From a virus, in IMG/VR virus record IMGVR_UViG_3300043399_000382, positions 1 through 30,484 of that record: 30,484 bases of DNA; one strand, 5' to 3'. Below are positions 20,084 to 29,640 of this stretch, one piece after another. Each line of letters starts with the position of its first letter. Positions within the stretch are counted from its first letter, which is position 1. The notes beneath the pieces were generated by a model that was not told the origin of the DNA, did not search any database, and saw nothing but the letters and a program-made list of their open reading frames with translations. Both the position numbers and the translations under genes were made by a program.

Positions 20084-21558
20084 TGACACTTGTTCCGCTG
20101 CAACTGCCCGCAGGCGTGTATCGCAACGGGACAGAATTTCAGGCCAGCAACCGCTGGTATGACGCAAATCTGGTGCGCTGGATCGAGAACACGCTGCGGC
20201 CCGTCGGGGGCTGGCGGACGCGCAAGACTGTGGGGTCCACTGCGCCGCGCGCGGCGCTGGCATGGGCAGACCAAACCAACAACCGCTGGTACGCGGCAGG
20301 TTTCCATAACGCGTTGAAGGTTGTGAACGCACAAGGAACCCTGACCGACATCACACCGACTGACCTCGTGGCTGGGAGTGAATCTGGCGCAGAGAATATC
20401 GGGTACGGCGGAAACTTGTTCAATAAATACGCCTATGGCGTGGCTCGACCAGAGGTCGGAAATTTTCAAGAGGCGACAACGTGGAGTTTGGACAACTGGG
20501 GTGAATACCTAGTGGGCTGCTCGACGGCAGACGGACGTTTGCTGCAGTGGACGCTGAACACTGCCAACAAGGCCGCGGCAATCGCAAATGCGCCGATAAA
20601 CAACAGGGCGCTCGTCGTGACCGACGAGCGGTTTCTGTTTGCGCTGGGCGCGGGCGGCAATCGTCGCAAGGTGCAGTGGAGCGACCGCGAAGACAATACG
20701 ATCTGGACGCCAGACGTGACCAACGAGGCTGGAGATCTGGAACTGCAGAGTAATGGCCAGATCATGCTCGGCATCCGCACGCGGGGCCAGACGCTGATCA
20801 TCACAGATCAGGACGCGCATGCGGCCACGTATCAGGGGCCGCCATTCGTGTACGGCATCCAGCGCGTGGGATCGTCGTGCGGAGCAGTATCACGCCGCGC
20901 GGCAGCGGCGGTGGACGAGGGCGTGTTCTGGATGGGCACGCGCGGCTTCTATGTGTACGCGGGTGGGGCCGCGCAGGATCTGCCCTGCGAGGTGTCTGAC
21001 TACGTTTTCAGCAACATGAACAGCGGGCAATCATCCAAGGTTTACGCAGTCAGCAATCAAGATTTCAACGAAATCTGGTGGTTCTACCCATCCAGCGCGT
21101 CGACCGAAAATGATAGCTACGTTGCATATAATTACGCCGAACAGCACTGGTCTATCGGTACGATCACCCGCACGGCGGGCGTGGACGGGGGCGTGTTCAG
21201 CAAGCCAATCTGGTTTGATGCAACGGGCGTGGCCTATGACCACGAGACGGGGCTGTCGCACAATGGCGCGACGGTGTTCGCTGAGAGCGGCCCGATCAGC
21301 TTGGGTACTGGCGATAACGTCATGGCGGTGATGGAGCTGATACCAGACGAGAAAACGCAGGGCGATGTGCGCGCGTTTTTCAAGACGCGCTATTACCCAA
21401 ACGACACGCTGCGCCAATATGGGCCTTATACCATGGCCGCACCTACCAGCGTGCGGTTTAGCGGGCGGCAGGTGCAGATGCGCGTCGAGGGCGCGCAACT
21501 CGCCGATTGGCGCGTGGGCGTGATGCGGCTCGATCTGGCGACAGGCGGGCGGCGATGA
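20083..21558 (+). CDS. Tail nozzle / packaged DNA stabilisation protein
   Basis: This encodes 491 residues from the ATG at 20083. It is an all-beta protein with the pattern seen in P22 gp10-like and SU10-type nozzle proteins: WYDANLVRWIENTLRPVGG near the N-terminus, ERFLFALGAGGNRRKVQWS, WTPDVTNEAGDLEL, IITDQDAHAATYQGPPFVYG, VDEGVFWMGTRGFYVY, and a late AEQHWSIG. The repeats suggest a beta-propeller. It forms the tail tube below the adaptor and holds DNA in the capsid. The start lies inside the o-spanin stop, so a lysis cassette is inserted between fibre and tail genes. Confidence 0.87.
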   Translation: MTLVPLQLPAGVYRNGTEFQASNRWYDANLVRWIENTLRPVGGWRTRKTVGSTAPRAALAWADQTNNRWYAAGFHNALKVVNAQGTLTDITPTDLVAGSESGAENIGYGGNLFNKYAYGVARPEVGNFQEATTWSLDNWGEYLVGCSTADGRLLQWTLNTANKAAAIANAPINNRALVVTDERFLFALGAGGNRRKVQWSDREDNTIWTPDVTNEAGDLELQSNGQIMLGIRTRGQTLIITDQDAHAATYQGPPFVYGIQRVGSSCGAVSRRAAAAVDEGVFWMGTRGFYVYAGGAAQDLPCEVSDYVFSNMNSGQSSKVYAVSNQDFNEIWWFYPSSASTENDSYVAYNYAEQHWSIGTITRTAGVDGGVFSKPIWFDATGVAYDHETGLSHNGATVFAESGPISLGTGDNVMAVMELIPDEKTQGDVRAFFKTRYYPNDTLRQYGPYTMAAPTSVRFSGRQVQMRVEGAQLADWRVGVMRLDLATGGRR

Positions 21559-22214
21559 GTTACGGCGCGACACCACCACCAGTCACGGCCAACCTAAACC
21601 TCTGGGCGCAGAACATCGTGATGTATCTGCGCCGCAATCTGTCGCGCCTGCATTTTAAGCCATCCGACGCGTCGGCGGCGGATGACGGCACGATCCTGTG
21701 GGATGCCGTGGGCGGCTACCCCGTCGTCAGCAAGGGCGGCGCGTGGCGGCAGATCGTGCTGGCCGATGGCTACGCCATCTTCGGGCAGGACGCAGACGTA
21801 ACCGCAGCAGCGGCCAATACGGCGTATAAAGTGCCGCTCGATCTGGTGGCCGCAAACGGCATCACCCTGACTGGGTCACCACTGACCGAGATCACGTTTG
21901 TCGAGGGCGGGTTATACCTGCTCGCCTTCACGGCGCAGTGCAGCAGCACGTCCAGCAGCTCAGTCAATTTCCGCTTCTGGCCGCGCATAAACGGCGTGGA
22001 TGTCGGCGGCAGCACCATCGTGGCCAGCCTGCACAATAACGGCGCAACGATGGTCGCCACGCGCTCGGCGATCTTCTCAGTGGCCGCTGGTGACGTGCTG
22101 AACGTCATGTGGGCCGTGGATAGCACCAGCGGCACGCTAACGGCGCACGCAGCGACCGCCTACGCGCCCAGCGCGCCATCGGTGACACTGGCGATCACAC
22201 GGGTGCGCGCATGA
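21555..22214 (+). CDS. C1q-like jelly-roll virion protein
   Basis: This encodes 219 residues. The C-terminal 130 residues show a TNF/C1q-like beta sandwich: TEITFVEGGLYLLAFTAQC, then NFRFWPRINGVDVGG, TRSAIFSVAAGDVLNVMW, and SVTLAITRVRA at the end. The N-terminal part has a polar helix (NLWAQNIVMYLRRNL). Such jelly rolls in phages form trimeric tips or spikes that bind receptors. It follows the nozzle by ATGA overlap. A head-fibre role is equally possible. Confidence 0.8.
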   Translation: MSYGATPPPVTANLNLWAQNIVMYLRRNLSRLHFKPSDASAADDGTILWDAVGGYPVVSKGGAWRQIVLADGYAIFGQDADVTAAAANTAYKVPLDLVAANGITLTGSPLTEITFVEGGLYLLAFTAQCSSTSSSSVNFRFWPRINGVDVGGSTIVASLHNNGATMVATRSAIFSVAAGDVLNVMWAVDSTSGTLTAHAATAYAPSAPSVTLAITRVRA

Positions 22215-22567
22215 ACGTGATCGAGGCCAACCGCGCATATATCGAGGCCGCGCTGGAGTACAGCAACGGCACACATGATTTCGAGAGTGTGCGCGATGCG
22301 ATCTTGGCGGGCACGATGCAACTGTGGCCAGCATCAAAATCTGCAGCCGTGACAGAGGTTGTGGAGTATGCTAAAAAGAAGGTCATAAACGTATTTCTGG
22401 CGGGCGGCGACTTGGATGAGATCACACGCGGCATTGACAGCGTGGCGGCGTGGGCCAAGGAACAAGGCTGCGACAGCATGACGATAGCGGGCCGCAAGGG
22501 CTGGATCAGAGTTTTAGACAAGCACGGCTTCGCGCCCTCGTTTGTCGTAATGGAAAGGGCTATATGA
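22211..22567 (+). CDS. T7 gp13-like protein with GNAT-type fold
   Basis: This encodes 118 residues. The layout resembles phage T7 gp13 (DUF2833): a charged N-terminus, a middle beta stretch VINVFLAGGDLDEI, a helix, DSMTIAGRKGWIRVLDKHGF, and a final PSFVVMERAI. The fold is acetyltransferase-like, but conserved cofactor residues are not evident. T7 gp13 is needed for virion assembly of internal proteins. Position just before the ejection-type genes supports an internal-virion role. Start and stop overlap neighbours by ATGA. Confidence 0.75.
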   Translation: MNVIEANRAYIEAALEYSNGTHDFESVRDAILAGTMQLWPASKSAAVTEVVEYAKKKVINVFLAGGDLDEITRGIDSVAAWAKEQGCDSMTIAGRKGWIRVLDKHGFAPSFVVMERAI

Positions 22568-23148
22568 TGGCGGGCAGCTCCACATCGAAAACCACAGTAC
22601 CAGAGTGGCAAAATCGTGCCGCGCAGGATGCGCTGGCGGCGGCCAATCGAGTCGCTAACATTGGATACACGCCATACTACGGCCCCGACGTGGCCGCGCT
22701 GACCCCGATGCAAATGGCGGCGATGCAAGGTACAAATCAGGCTGCGCAAGCGTTTGGGATGCCAACCGCAGATCCGACGGCGGGCCTGCCACAGGCCACC
22801 AACTATGGCGGCATGCAGGCATACTCCAGCGGTGGATTGTACGATCAGGCGCTGGCCGAACTGAAGCGGCGCAACCCAGAACAATACGCGGCCCTGACCG
22901 CAGATATCGTACCGCAACCAGCGCCCGCGGCGTCTGTTCCTACGCCCGTGCAAGGGGGCGGCAATAATAAAAGGAACAAACCGAGGGAACTTAACCAAGC
23001 CCAAAGAGCTGCGGAAAAGGCAAGAGCGGCTGGCGCAAACACCGCGGCCCCCGTCGCAAACACCGCGGCCCCCGTCGCATCAGTGGGGACACGCCCAAAA
23101 CCACGCCCACCAATAACGCGACCACATTCGGAAAGGTTAGGGTTCTAA
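22564..23148 (+). CDS. Internal virion/ejection-type protein, N-terminal part of a split pair
   Basis: This encodes 194 residues. The beginning (PEWQNRAAQDALAAANRVANIG then YTPYYGPDVAALTPMQMAAM) is the familiar start of long internal proteins in related podoviruses. The end is a low-complexity Ala/Pro/Lys stretch with a 21-base tandem duplication at 23035-23076. The stop is only one base before the next ATG, whose protein looks like the rest of the same family. The pair may have arisen by splitting of a single gene. The protein probably takes part in DNA ejection. Confidence 0.8.
   Translation: MMAGSSTSKTTVPEWQNRAAQDALAAANRVANIGYTPYYGPDVAALTPMQMAAMQGTNQAAQAFGMPTADPTAGLPQATNYGGMQAYSSGGLYDQALAELKRRNPEQYAALTADIVPQPAPAASVPTPVQGGGNNKRNKPRELNQAQRAAEKARAAGANTAAPVANTAAPVASVGTRPKPRPPITRPHSERLGF
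23035..23076 (+). repeat. 21-bp exact tandem duplication
   Basis: Two identical 21-base copies (23035-23055 and 23056-23076) encode a repeated ANTAAPV in the tail of the first half of the split ejection-type pair. The duplication lies close to the gene break. Confidence 0.85.
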
Positions 23149-23149
23149 G

Positions 23150-23734
23150 ATGATCGGCCAAAACGTATTCGAAACATCGTCCAACCTCTTTAACGCAGCG
23201 GCGGGCGGGCCGAACATCGGTCAATTCTTCAACCCGTACACCACCGAGGTGATAAACCAGTCGCTGGCGGACTTGGAGCGGCAGCGCCAGACGCAGATCA
23301 ATGCGACGGGCGCGGCTGCATCGCGGGCGGGCGCTTTTGGTGGATCACGCCACGGTGTGGCCGAGGCGCAAACTAATCTGGGGTTTGGGCAGCAGGGCGC
23401 GCAGATGGCGAGTGGACTGCGGCAGCAGGGCTTCAACACAGCCCTGCAGGCGGCACAAAACCAGCAACTGACGCAGTCTCAGCTCGCGGGGCAGGGCTTC
23501 GGCTTCGGGCAGGCCATCAACAACCAGCAGGCCGCGCAGGGCGCGCAGGTGCAGGCGATGAACCAAGCCCTGATCGATGCGGCGCGAGGGCAATACGGCG
23601 GATTTACGGGCGCGCCCGCGAACTCGCTGCAGATGATCCTCAACGCACTTGGATCAATGCCGAACCAAAGCACGACAACACAGACACAAAACCCAGGGTT
23701 GTTTAATATCCTTGGTGCGCTATTTAGCATTTAG
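23150..23734 (+). CDS. Internal virion/ejection-type protein, C-terminal part of a split pair
   Basis: This encodes 194 residues. FFNPYTTEVINQSLADLERQRQ and then a long Ala/Gln/Gly helical region with AFGGSRHGVAEAQ match the middle and end of single-chain internal virion proteins known from podoviruses. The Gln-rich middle (QQGFNTALQAAQNQQ) is coiled and flexible. It is one base after the stop of the preceding gene. A hydrophobic C-terminal tail (GLFNILGALFSI) may contact membrane during ejection. Confidence 0.8.
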   Translation: MIGQNVFETSSNLFNAAAGGPNIGQFFNPYTTEVINQSLADLERQRQTQINATGAAASRAGAFGGSRHGVAEAQTNLGFGQQGAQMASGLRQQGFNTALQAAQNQQLTQSQLAGQGFGFGQAINNQQAAQGAQVQAMNQALIDAARGQYGGFTGAPANSLQMILNALGSMPNQSTTTQTQNPGLFNILGALFSI

Positions 23735-23746
23735 TGAGGGGTCGTC

Positions 23747-25138
23747 ATGGTTGATCTAGCGTACCTAAAAAGCAACGTGTTTCCAGGCGAGAGCGGTGGG
23801 GACTATAACGCGCTCTTCGGCTACGCAAACCGCGGCAGCGGCCCGTTTGGGGGCATCAAGCTGACCGACATGACGATCAACCAAGTGCTGGATTTCACCG
23901 ATCCGCGCGGCCCCTACGCCCAGTCGGTGAAGGGCCAGATCGGGCGTGTGGCTACGCCCACGGGAGCCTATCAAGTGGTTGGACGCACGCTGCGTGATGC
24001 GGTGCGCGGGCTGGGCCTGACGGGGAACGAAGTCTACGACGAGGGAACCCAAGATCGAATTGGGCAGTGGATATACGAGAACCAAGGCCCCAACGCATGG
24101 GAAGCGTGGGGTAAGGGCGGCAACGGCGACAGACTGGCGGGCGGGGGTGGCGATGTGTCCCTGCTTGGCGGCACGCAAGACTTTAGCGGAGATGCGAACA
24201 TGGAACCTGAGCGTAAGGGCCTTTTTGGGTTTCTGGGGGACGAAGAGAAACGGGCGCGCCTAGCGCTCGCGCTGTCGGGCCTGTCGATGTACCCCAACGA
24301 GGGCATCATGCAGTTGGCGCGCGACACGATCATGCAGGCGCAACAGCGGCGCGCAGATCGGGCCGCGCAATCTCAGGCGCAGGCGGCAGAAAATCGCACG
24401 CTGCGATATATCGCAAACTTGGGTACGCCGCAGGCCCAGCAGGCCCTGCAGTACGCGCAGGGCACTGGGGACGTGGCGGGCGCTCTAAAGATGGCGATGC
24501 AGACTGCAGACCCCATGGACGCTATCCAACTGGAAAAAGCGCAGATCGAACTTGACCGGCTCAAAAACCCGCCCGCCCAGCCCGCGATGACCGACGAAAT
24601 GTTCGGCAACCTAAACACGCTGCGCGACGATGTACGCACGGATTTGGCGACATTCGAGGTAGTAAAGCAAGGGTATAACAACATCACCACATTCTACTCT
24701 AACCCCAGCGGCACGAGCGATTATGCGCTGGCCGTGGCCTTCGCTAAGATCCTAGACCCCACATCTGTGGCGCGCGAGGGCGAGGTTACCGCAGTACAGA
24801 ATGCGGGCGCGCGCATCCCAGCCTTGGGGCAGGCATTGAAAAATGCGGTCACGGGCGAGGGCGCGCTCACGCCAGAAGTGCGGCAGCAAATTGCCGATCT
24901 GGCCACCGCGATCTATTCCGAGCGCGCAGCCGAAGCGCAGAAAAAGCTGGAGACGTACGGCTCACTGGCAGATCAGGTGGGTATACCGCGTCAATTCTTG
25001 TATGGCGGTGACATCCCAGCCGCACGGCCCGTGATCCCCGCCGTCGTACCGCCAAGCGCGGCAGAGCGGGGCGTACTGCAAGAAGATTGGGATGCCATGA
25101 CGCAGGATGAGCGTCGCGCCTTCATGGAGGTAAATTGA
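23747..25138 (+). CDS. Ejection-type protein with N-terminal lysozyme-like domain
   Basis: This encodes 463 residues. The first 130 residues look like a phage muramidase/transglycosylase domain: PGESGGDYNALFG with candidate catalytic Glu15, TDMTINQVLDF, GQIGRVATPTGAYQVVGRTLR, and NEVYDEGTQDRIGQWIY. The remainder is helical and Gln/Ala-rich (AQAAENRTLRYIANLG) with a Pro-rich end. A murein-degrading ejection protein would locally open the cell wall for DNA entry. It lies between the other ejection-type genes. GAGGGG precedes the ATG. Confidence 0.8.
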   Translation: MVDLAYLKSNVFPGESGGDYNALFGYANRGSGPFGGIKLTDMTINQVLDFTDPRGPYAQSVKGQIGRVATPTGAYQVVGRTLRDAVRGLGLTGNEVYDEGTQDRIGQWIYENQGPNAWEAWGKGGNGDRLAGGGGDVSLLGGTQDFSGDANMEPERKGLFGFLGDEEKRARLALALSGLSMYPNEGIMQLARDTIMQAQQRRADRAAQSQAQAAENRTLRYIANLGTPQAQQALQYAQGTGDVAGALKMAMQTADPMDAIQLEKAQIELDRLKNPPAQPAMTDEMFGNLNTLRDDVRTDLATFEVVKQGYNNITTFYSNPSGTSDYALAVAFAKILDPTSVAREGEVTAVQNAGARIPALGQALKNAVTGEGALTPEVRQQIADLATAIYSERAAEAQKKLETYGSLADQVGIPRQFLYGGDIPAARPVIPAVVPPSAAERGVLQEDWDAMTQDERRAFMEVN

Positions 25139-25139
25139 T

Positions 25140-27053
25140 ATGGTCGAGATGACAGAGGCGCAACGAAAGGCCCTACAGGCAGCACGGGAACGTCGAGCAA
25201 AGGCGGCAGCGACAAAGGCCGCGGCCCCGCGAGAGCGGGCGCGTACTGCAGCGCAGGGGTTGACGCTGGGGCTGGCCGACGAGGCCGAAGCGGGCGCGCG
25301 CAGCCTGACTAGCAACAGATCGTACCAAGAGCTGCTAGATGAAATTCGCGGCAGTCTTAAGAGCTATCAAGAGGCGTACCCACTAGAGGCTCTTGCATAT
25401 GAGGCTGGCGGTGCGGCCCTGCCTGCCGTGGGCAGCATAATGCTTGCCCCGTTTACGGGCGGCACGTCGACGGCGGCAGTCGCGCCTACGCTGGTACGTT
25501 TGGCAGGCATGGCCGCACTTGAGGGCGGGGCCTACGCGTTTAACACGGGCGAGGGCGGATTTAGGGAGCGCGCAGCGCGTGTACCACTGGGCGCAGTTGG
25601 CGGCGCAGTTGGCGGCGCAGTGGCGGGCGGCGCAATGCGTGCCGCAGGCGGGGCGCTCAATGCTCTGACAGACGCCGCGCGCCGCGTAATTGGGAAACGC
25701 GGCTCGACTGTGGTAGAGAATGAGATCCAGCGGTTGGTGGCCCAGACAGGGAAAAATGCCGACCAGATTGCAGATGATATCCTAAATGGCCGCATCTTGG
25801 CCGAGAACGAGTCAATAAAGGCAGCGGTACGGGCCTATCGCGCAAGCGGCGGTCAAGCCTCTACCATCCTGACGCAGGCCCTTACGCCCCGCCCCGCACA
25901 AACGCGCGCGGTGGCAATGGACGAGGTGCGAAAATACCTGTCTGATGTGGGCGCGCCCAGCGCGGTACAGGCCCAGCGCCGCAGCCAAGATATCGCGCGC
26001 ACGGCGGAAAAAGCCGCGTACAGCGCCTTTGACGATATGCCAGCGTCCGTACAGGTCACGCAAGCTCTCGGCGAAGCCCTGCGCCGCGTACCATCCGCCG
26101 CAGATGAAATTTCTATCGCGCTGCGCGCTGACACGGGGCAGACGCCGTTCTTTGAGATTTTGAAGGATAACAGCATAAAATTCACCCGCCCACCCACAGT
26201 CAAGGAAGCTGAAATGGTGCGCCGCGCGATAGCAAATCGCGGGTCGTCTCTGTACACGGGCGGCATGGGCGGCGCAGGCGAGGCCGTGAAAGGCGTTGAG
26301 GCAGGGCTGCGCGTCAGCCTAGATGAGGCTATCCCAGAACTCAGCGCCGTGCGCGCCACTGCCGCAAGTGTGCGCCAGCAAAATGACGCATTTGAGGCGG
26401 GCCGTCAGGCATTGGCGGGCGATGTGTTCCAGAACATCTACGACTTTGAGCGTCTAACCAACCCTGCAGCGATTGAGGCATATCGTGCTGGCCTTATGGC
26501 CGCGCTGGAGAAACAGGCCACGACAGGCGCGCGACAGAGCCTCATCCGCAACGTCACCAATCCCGAAACAAAGGAAGGCATCCTGCTTCGCGCAGTGTTG
26601 CCGCAGGACGCCCTCGACAGCGTGCTGAACAAATTTGAAACTGCCAGCATGTCGCAAAAGGCGACCGACTATATACTGGGCGGAAGCCCCACGTTTGATA
26701 CGGGCGCAGAGGCGGCACGGCGCGGCATGGGCGTATCAGCCGCCGACGCGGCTGGGGCGCTATCTGGCGATGCGGGGGCTTTGGTAAACGTCGTCTCTAA
26801 TATCTTGGCGCGCGTCACCCGCGACCTTACGGATGCCGAGCGGGCGCGCGTTGCGCGTATTCTCGTCTCGGACGATCCCGAATTGGTGCGACGCGCGATT
26901 ACCGACGAGAGCGCAATGGCAGCATTGCAGCAGCGTGTGCAACAGATTACTGTTGGCCTGACACGCGGCACTCGCCGTGCTGGGGCAACTGTTGGCGCAG
27001 GTTACGGCGGCGATACATCGCAAGAGATCGTTCAAGGACTGCTGGCTCAGTAA
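25140..27053 (+). CDS. Large ejection-type protein with glycine-rich membrane stretches
   Basis: This encodes 637 residues, with GGAGG before the ATG at 25140. After a basic N-terminus (RKALQAARERRAKAAA), residues about 95-175 hold Ala/Gly-rich hydrophobic segments (ALPAVGSIMLAPFTGG and ARVPLGAVGGAVGGAVAGGA) that could insert into membrane. The rest is a long Ala-rich helical body with charged residues, typical of internal proteins that leave the capsid before DNA. No enzyme motif is recognised. It is the last ejection-type gene before the portal. Its family is not certain. Confidence 0.78.
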   Translation: MVEMTEAQRKALQAARERRAKAAATKAAAPRERARTAAQGLTLGLADEAEAGARSLTSNRSYQELLDEIRGSLKSYQEAYPLEALAYEAGGAALPAVGSIMLAPFTGGTSTAAVAPTLVRLAGMAALEGGAYAFNTGEGGFRERAARVPLGAVGGAVGGAVAGGAMRAAGGALNALTDAARRVIGKRGSTVVENEIQRLVAQTGKNADQIADDILNGRILAENESIKAAVRAYRASGGQASTILTQALTPRPAQTRAVAMDEVRKYLSDVGAPSAVQAQRRSQDIARTAEKAAYSAFDDMPASVQVTQALGEALRRVPSAADEISIALRADTGQTPFFEILKDNSIKFTRPPTVKEAEMVRRAIANRGSSLYTGGMGGAGEAVKGVEAGLRVSLDEAIPELSAVRATAASVRQQNDAFEAGRQALAGDVFQNIYDFERLTNPAAIEAYRAGLMAALEKQATTGARQSLIRNVTNPETKEGILLRAVLPQDALDSVLNKFETASMSQKATDYILGGSPTFDTGAEAARRGMGVSAADAAGALSGDAGALVNVVSNILARVTRDLTDAERARVARILVSDDPELVRRAITDESAMAALQQRVQQITVGLTRGTRRAGATVGAGYGGDTSQEIVQGLLAQ

Positions 27054-27064
27054 GGACATAAAAG

Positions 27065-29395
27065 ATGGCAAAGCGCGAAAAATACGGCCCAGATGTTGAC
27101 TTGGCCAGCGAGGACGAGATGGCGATGGTCATGGTCGGCTTCGAGGCCGAGGATGAACAGCCCGACAGCGACGAGCCGTTCAAGCCGCTGAGCGACGATG
27201 AGATCGAGGGCATCGTGGGCCAAGCGGTCGATGACGCGGTCGATTTTATCGAGAGCGAGATCTCCGAGCGCCGCCTAAAGGCGACGCGCTACTTCAGCGG
27301 CAAGGTCGACATCGGCGAGGAAGAAGATCGCAGCACGGTCGTGGCGACAAAGTGCCGCGACGTGGTGCGCGGCGTGAAGCCGTCCATCCAACGCATCTTT
27401 ATGTCGTCGGATCGCCCCGTTGAGTTTATCCCGCAGGGGCCTGAGGATATCGCCTCGATGGAGCAGGCCAGCACCTATGCGGCGGCCAAGTTTCGCCAGA
27501 GCAATGGCTTCCAGATCCTGCGCGATGTCACGCACGACGCGCTGGTAAACATCACGGGCTTCACTAAGGCCCACTGGTCTGAGTATGAGCAGGCCAAGGT
27601 GTACAATTACGCCGATTTGGACGAGGCGCAGTATCAGGCGATCATCCAGTCGCCCGACGTGCAGGTGCTGTCAGAGACGGCGCGCACTGACGACGAGACC
27701 GTGCGGATGATGCAAGAGCAGATCGACGCGGCGCAGCAGGCGGCGCAGCAAGCGGCGGCTATGGGCCAGCAGATCGACCCCGCGCAACTGCCTCAGATGC
27801 CTGACCCACTGCCGCAGCTTTATGACTTGCGCATCCTGCGCCGCACCCCGCGCGGGCGCATGGTCATCGAGACGATCCCGCCAGAGGATTTCTTCATCGA
27901 CCGAAACGCGCGCTCGGATCAGGACTATTACGTCATCGGCCACCGCAGCGAGATGCGCGCGGCGGACATCATTGCCATGGGCATCGATGAGGATGACGTA
28001 CTGGGTCTGGACAGCGCCAAGACAGTGGACGTGCGCGACCAAGAGGACGAGGAGCGGCGCGGCTATACCATCAACCGCGACGAGACCGAGAACAGCGCCG
28101 ACCCCGCGATGCGGCTGGTGACCGTCACCGAGGCGTACATGCGCATCGATGTGGATGGCACGGGCGTGCCGCTGCTGCACAAGTTTATCTTGGGTGGATC
28201 GACCAACCGCCTGCTGGCCTATGAGCCAGTGGATGACCACCCATTTGCGAGCTGGCACATCGACCCAGAGCCGCACACATTCTTCGGGCGCAGCTTGGTC
28301 GAGATCGTCGAGCAAGATCAGGACGCGGCCACGGCAGTGATCCGCGGTATCTTGGACAACGTCCAGATGACCAACAACCCCCGCGTGGAAGCGGTCAAGG
28401 GCATGGTCGAGATTGACGACCTGCTGAACAACGAGATCGGGGCCATCATCCGCGTGACGCAGCCGAACGTGATCCGAGATCTGGCTGTACCATTCGTGGC
28501 GGGGCAGACGCTGCCCGCGCTGCAGTACATCGACAACATGGTCGAGGTGAAGACGGGCGTGACGCGGGCCAGCATGGGCCTCGACCCCGACGCGCTGCAA
28601 TCGTCGACCAAGGCCGCAGTGTCGGCGACCATCAGCGCGGGCGCTGGGCAGGTAGAGGTTATGGTGGCAAACCTAGCCTATACGGGCATGCGCCGCCTGT
28701 TCACGCAGATTCTTAAGCTGATGTCGCAACATTCGACGCGCGCCGAAATGCTGCGCATCAACGGGTCGTACGTGGCGCTCGACCCCCGCGTATGGGATAG
28801 CGAATTGGATGCCGAGGTGAATGTCGGTCTGGGGACGGCCAATCAGGAGCAAAAGGCGGCGATCTTGGGCCAAGTCTTGCAGTTGCAGATGCAGGCGGTG
28901 CAGGCCTACGGCCCCGATAACCCACTGGCTGGCCTGCCGCAGATACGCAGCACGCTGGGCGATCTCTTGGCGCTGAACGGCGTCGCCAACTCTGACCGAT
29001 ACTTCATGCCGACGCAGCCCGCACAACCGCCGCAGGCCCAGCCGCAGGGCGCGGGCCAGCCGCAGCAGGGCGACCCATCGCAGGCGCTGGTGCAGGCCGA
29101 GACGATCAAGGCGCAGGCCAAGATGGCATCCGACAGCGCGCGCCTGCAGCTTGACCTGTACAAGGCCCAGCTCGCCGACGACCGCGAGCGTGACCGCATG
29201 GCGCAGGACATGGAGCTGGCCATGGCGCAGATCGCGGGCAAGTACGGCATCGCCGTCGACACCGCGCGCATCAAGGCCGAGCAGGCGGCAACGCAGCCAG
29301 CCATGCCGATGGGCGCGCCCGCCGCGCCTCAAGGCATGCCTGCCGCGCCGCAGGGTGGCATGCCAATGCCGCCAAATAGCGGGGGCATGGCATGA
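27065..29395 (+). CDS. Portal protein (podovirus, P22/SU10-like)
   Basis: This encodes 776 residues, the large size of podoviral portals. The N-terminal part KATRYFSGKVDIGEEEDRST, VRGVKPSIQRIFMSSDRPVEF, and NITGFTKAHW matches the wing and stem of such portals. RTPRGRMVIETIPPEDFFI and MRAADIIAMGI, then FASWHIDPEPHTFFGRSL and TGVTRASMGLDPDAL, are conserved later segments. The C-terminus is a Gln/Pro/Ala-rich crown (QPAQPPQAQPQGAG, then MGAPAAPQGMPAAP). It forms the dodecameric ring for DNA entry and exit. It stands far from terL and next to the scaffold, an arrangement typical of some marine podoviruses. Confidence 0.92.
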   Translation: MAKREKYGPDVDLASEDEMAMVMVGFEAEDEQPDSDEPFKPLSDDEIEGIVGQAVDDAVDFIESEISERRLKATRYFSGKVDIGEEEDRSTVVATKCRDVVRGVKPSIQRIFMSSDRPVEFIPQGPEDIASMEQASTYAAAKFRQSNGFQILRDVTHDALVNITGFTKAHWSEYEQAKVYNYADLDEAQYQAIIQSPDVQVLSETARTDDETVRMMQEQIDAAQQAAQQAAAMGQQIDPAQLPQMPDPLPQLYDLRILRRTPRGRMVIETIPPEDFFIDRNARSDQDYYVIGHRSEMRAADIIAMGIDEDDVLGLDSAKTVDVRDQEDEERRGYTINRDETENSADPAMRLVTVTEAYMRIDVDGTGVPLLHKFILGGSTNRLLAYEPVDDHPFASWHIDPEPHTFFGRSLVEIVEQDQDAATAVIRGILDNVQMTNNPRVEAVKGMVEIDDLLNNEIGAIIRVTQPNVIRDLAVPFVAGQTLPALQYIDNMVEVKTGVTRASMGLDPDALQSSTKAAVSATISAGAGQVEVMVANLAYTGMRRLFTQILKLMSQHSTRAEMLRINGSYVALDPRVWDSELDAEVNVGLGTANQEQKAAILGQVLQLQMQAVQAYGPDNPLAGLPQIRSTLGDLLALNGVANSDRYFMPTQPAQPPQAQPQGAGQPQQGDPSQALVQAETIKAQAKMASDSARLQLDLYKAQLADDRERDRMAQDMELAMAQIAGKYGIAVDTARIKAEQAATQPAMPMGAPAAPQGMPAAPQGGMPMPPNSGGMA

Positions 29396-29640
29396 ACCTG
29401 AGCCAGCGGGCCGAGCGGGCCAAGGTACTAATTAACGACCCCCTTTTCAAAGAAGCCTTTGATGTGTTACATTCTGCACAGATCGGGGTTTTTACGAGCG
29501 ATACGTGCAGCCCTGAACAACTCGCAGAGGCGCACAGAATGGTTCTGGCGCTGCAAAAGCTGAAACAAGAATTTGAGAACGTGGTTACCACGGGCAAGCT
29601 CTTGGATCGGCAGCAACAGAAAGGGCAGCACCGTGGATGA
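29392..29640 (+). CDS. Small unknown protein between portal and scaffold
   Basis: This encodes 82 residues from an ATG that overlaps the portal stop (ATGA). It is helical: LSQRAERAKVLINDPLFKEAFDVL, then CSPEQLAEAHRMVLALQKLKQEF. Small proteins of this type occur between portal and scaffold genes in other podoviruses, with no known function to me. It overlaps the scaffold start by eight bases. Confidence 0.82.
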   Translation: MNLSQRAERAKVLINDPLFKEAFDVLHSAQIGVFTSDTCSPEQLAEAHRMVLALQKLKQEFENVVTTGKLLDRQQQKGQHRG

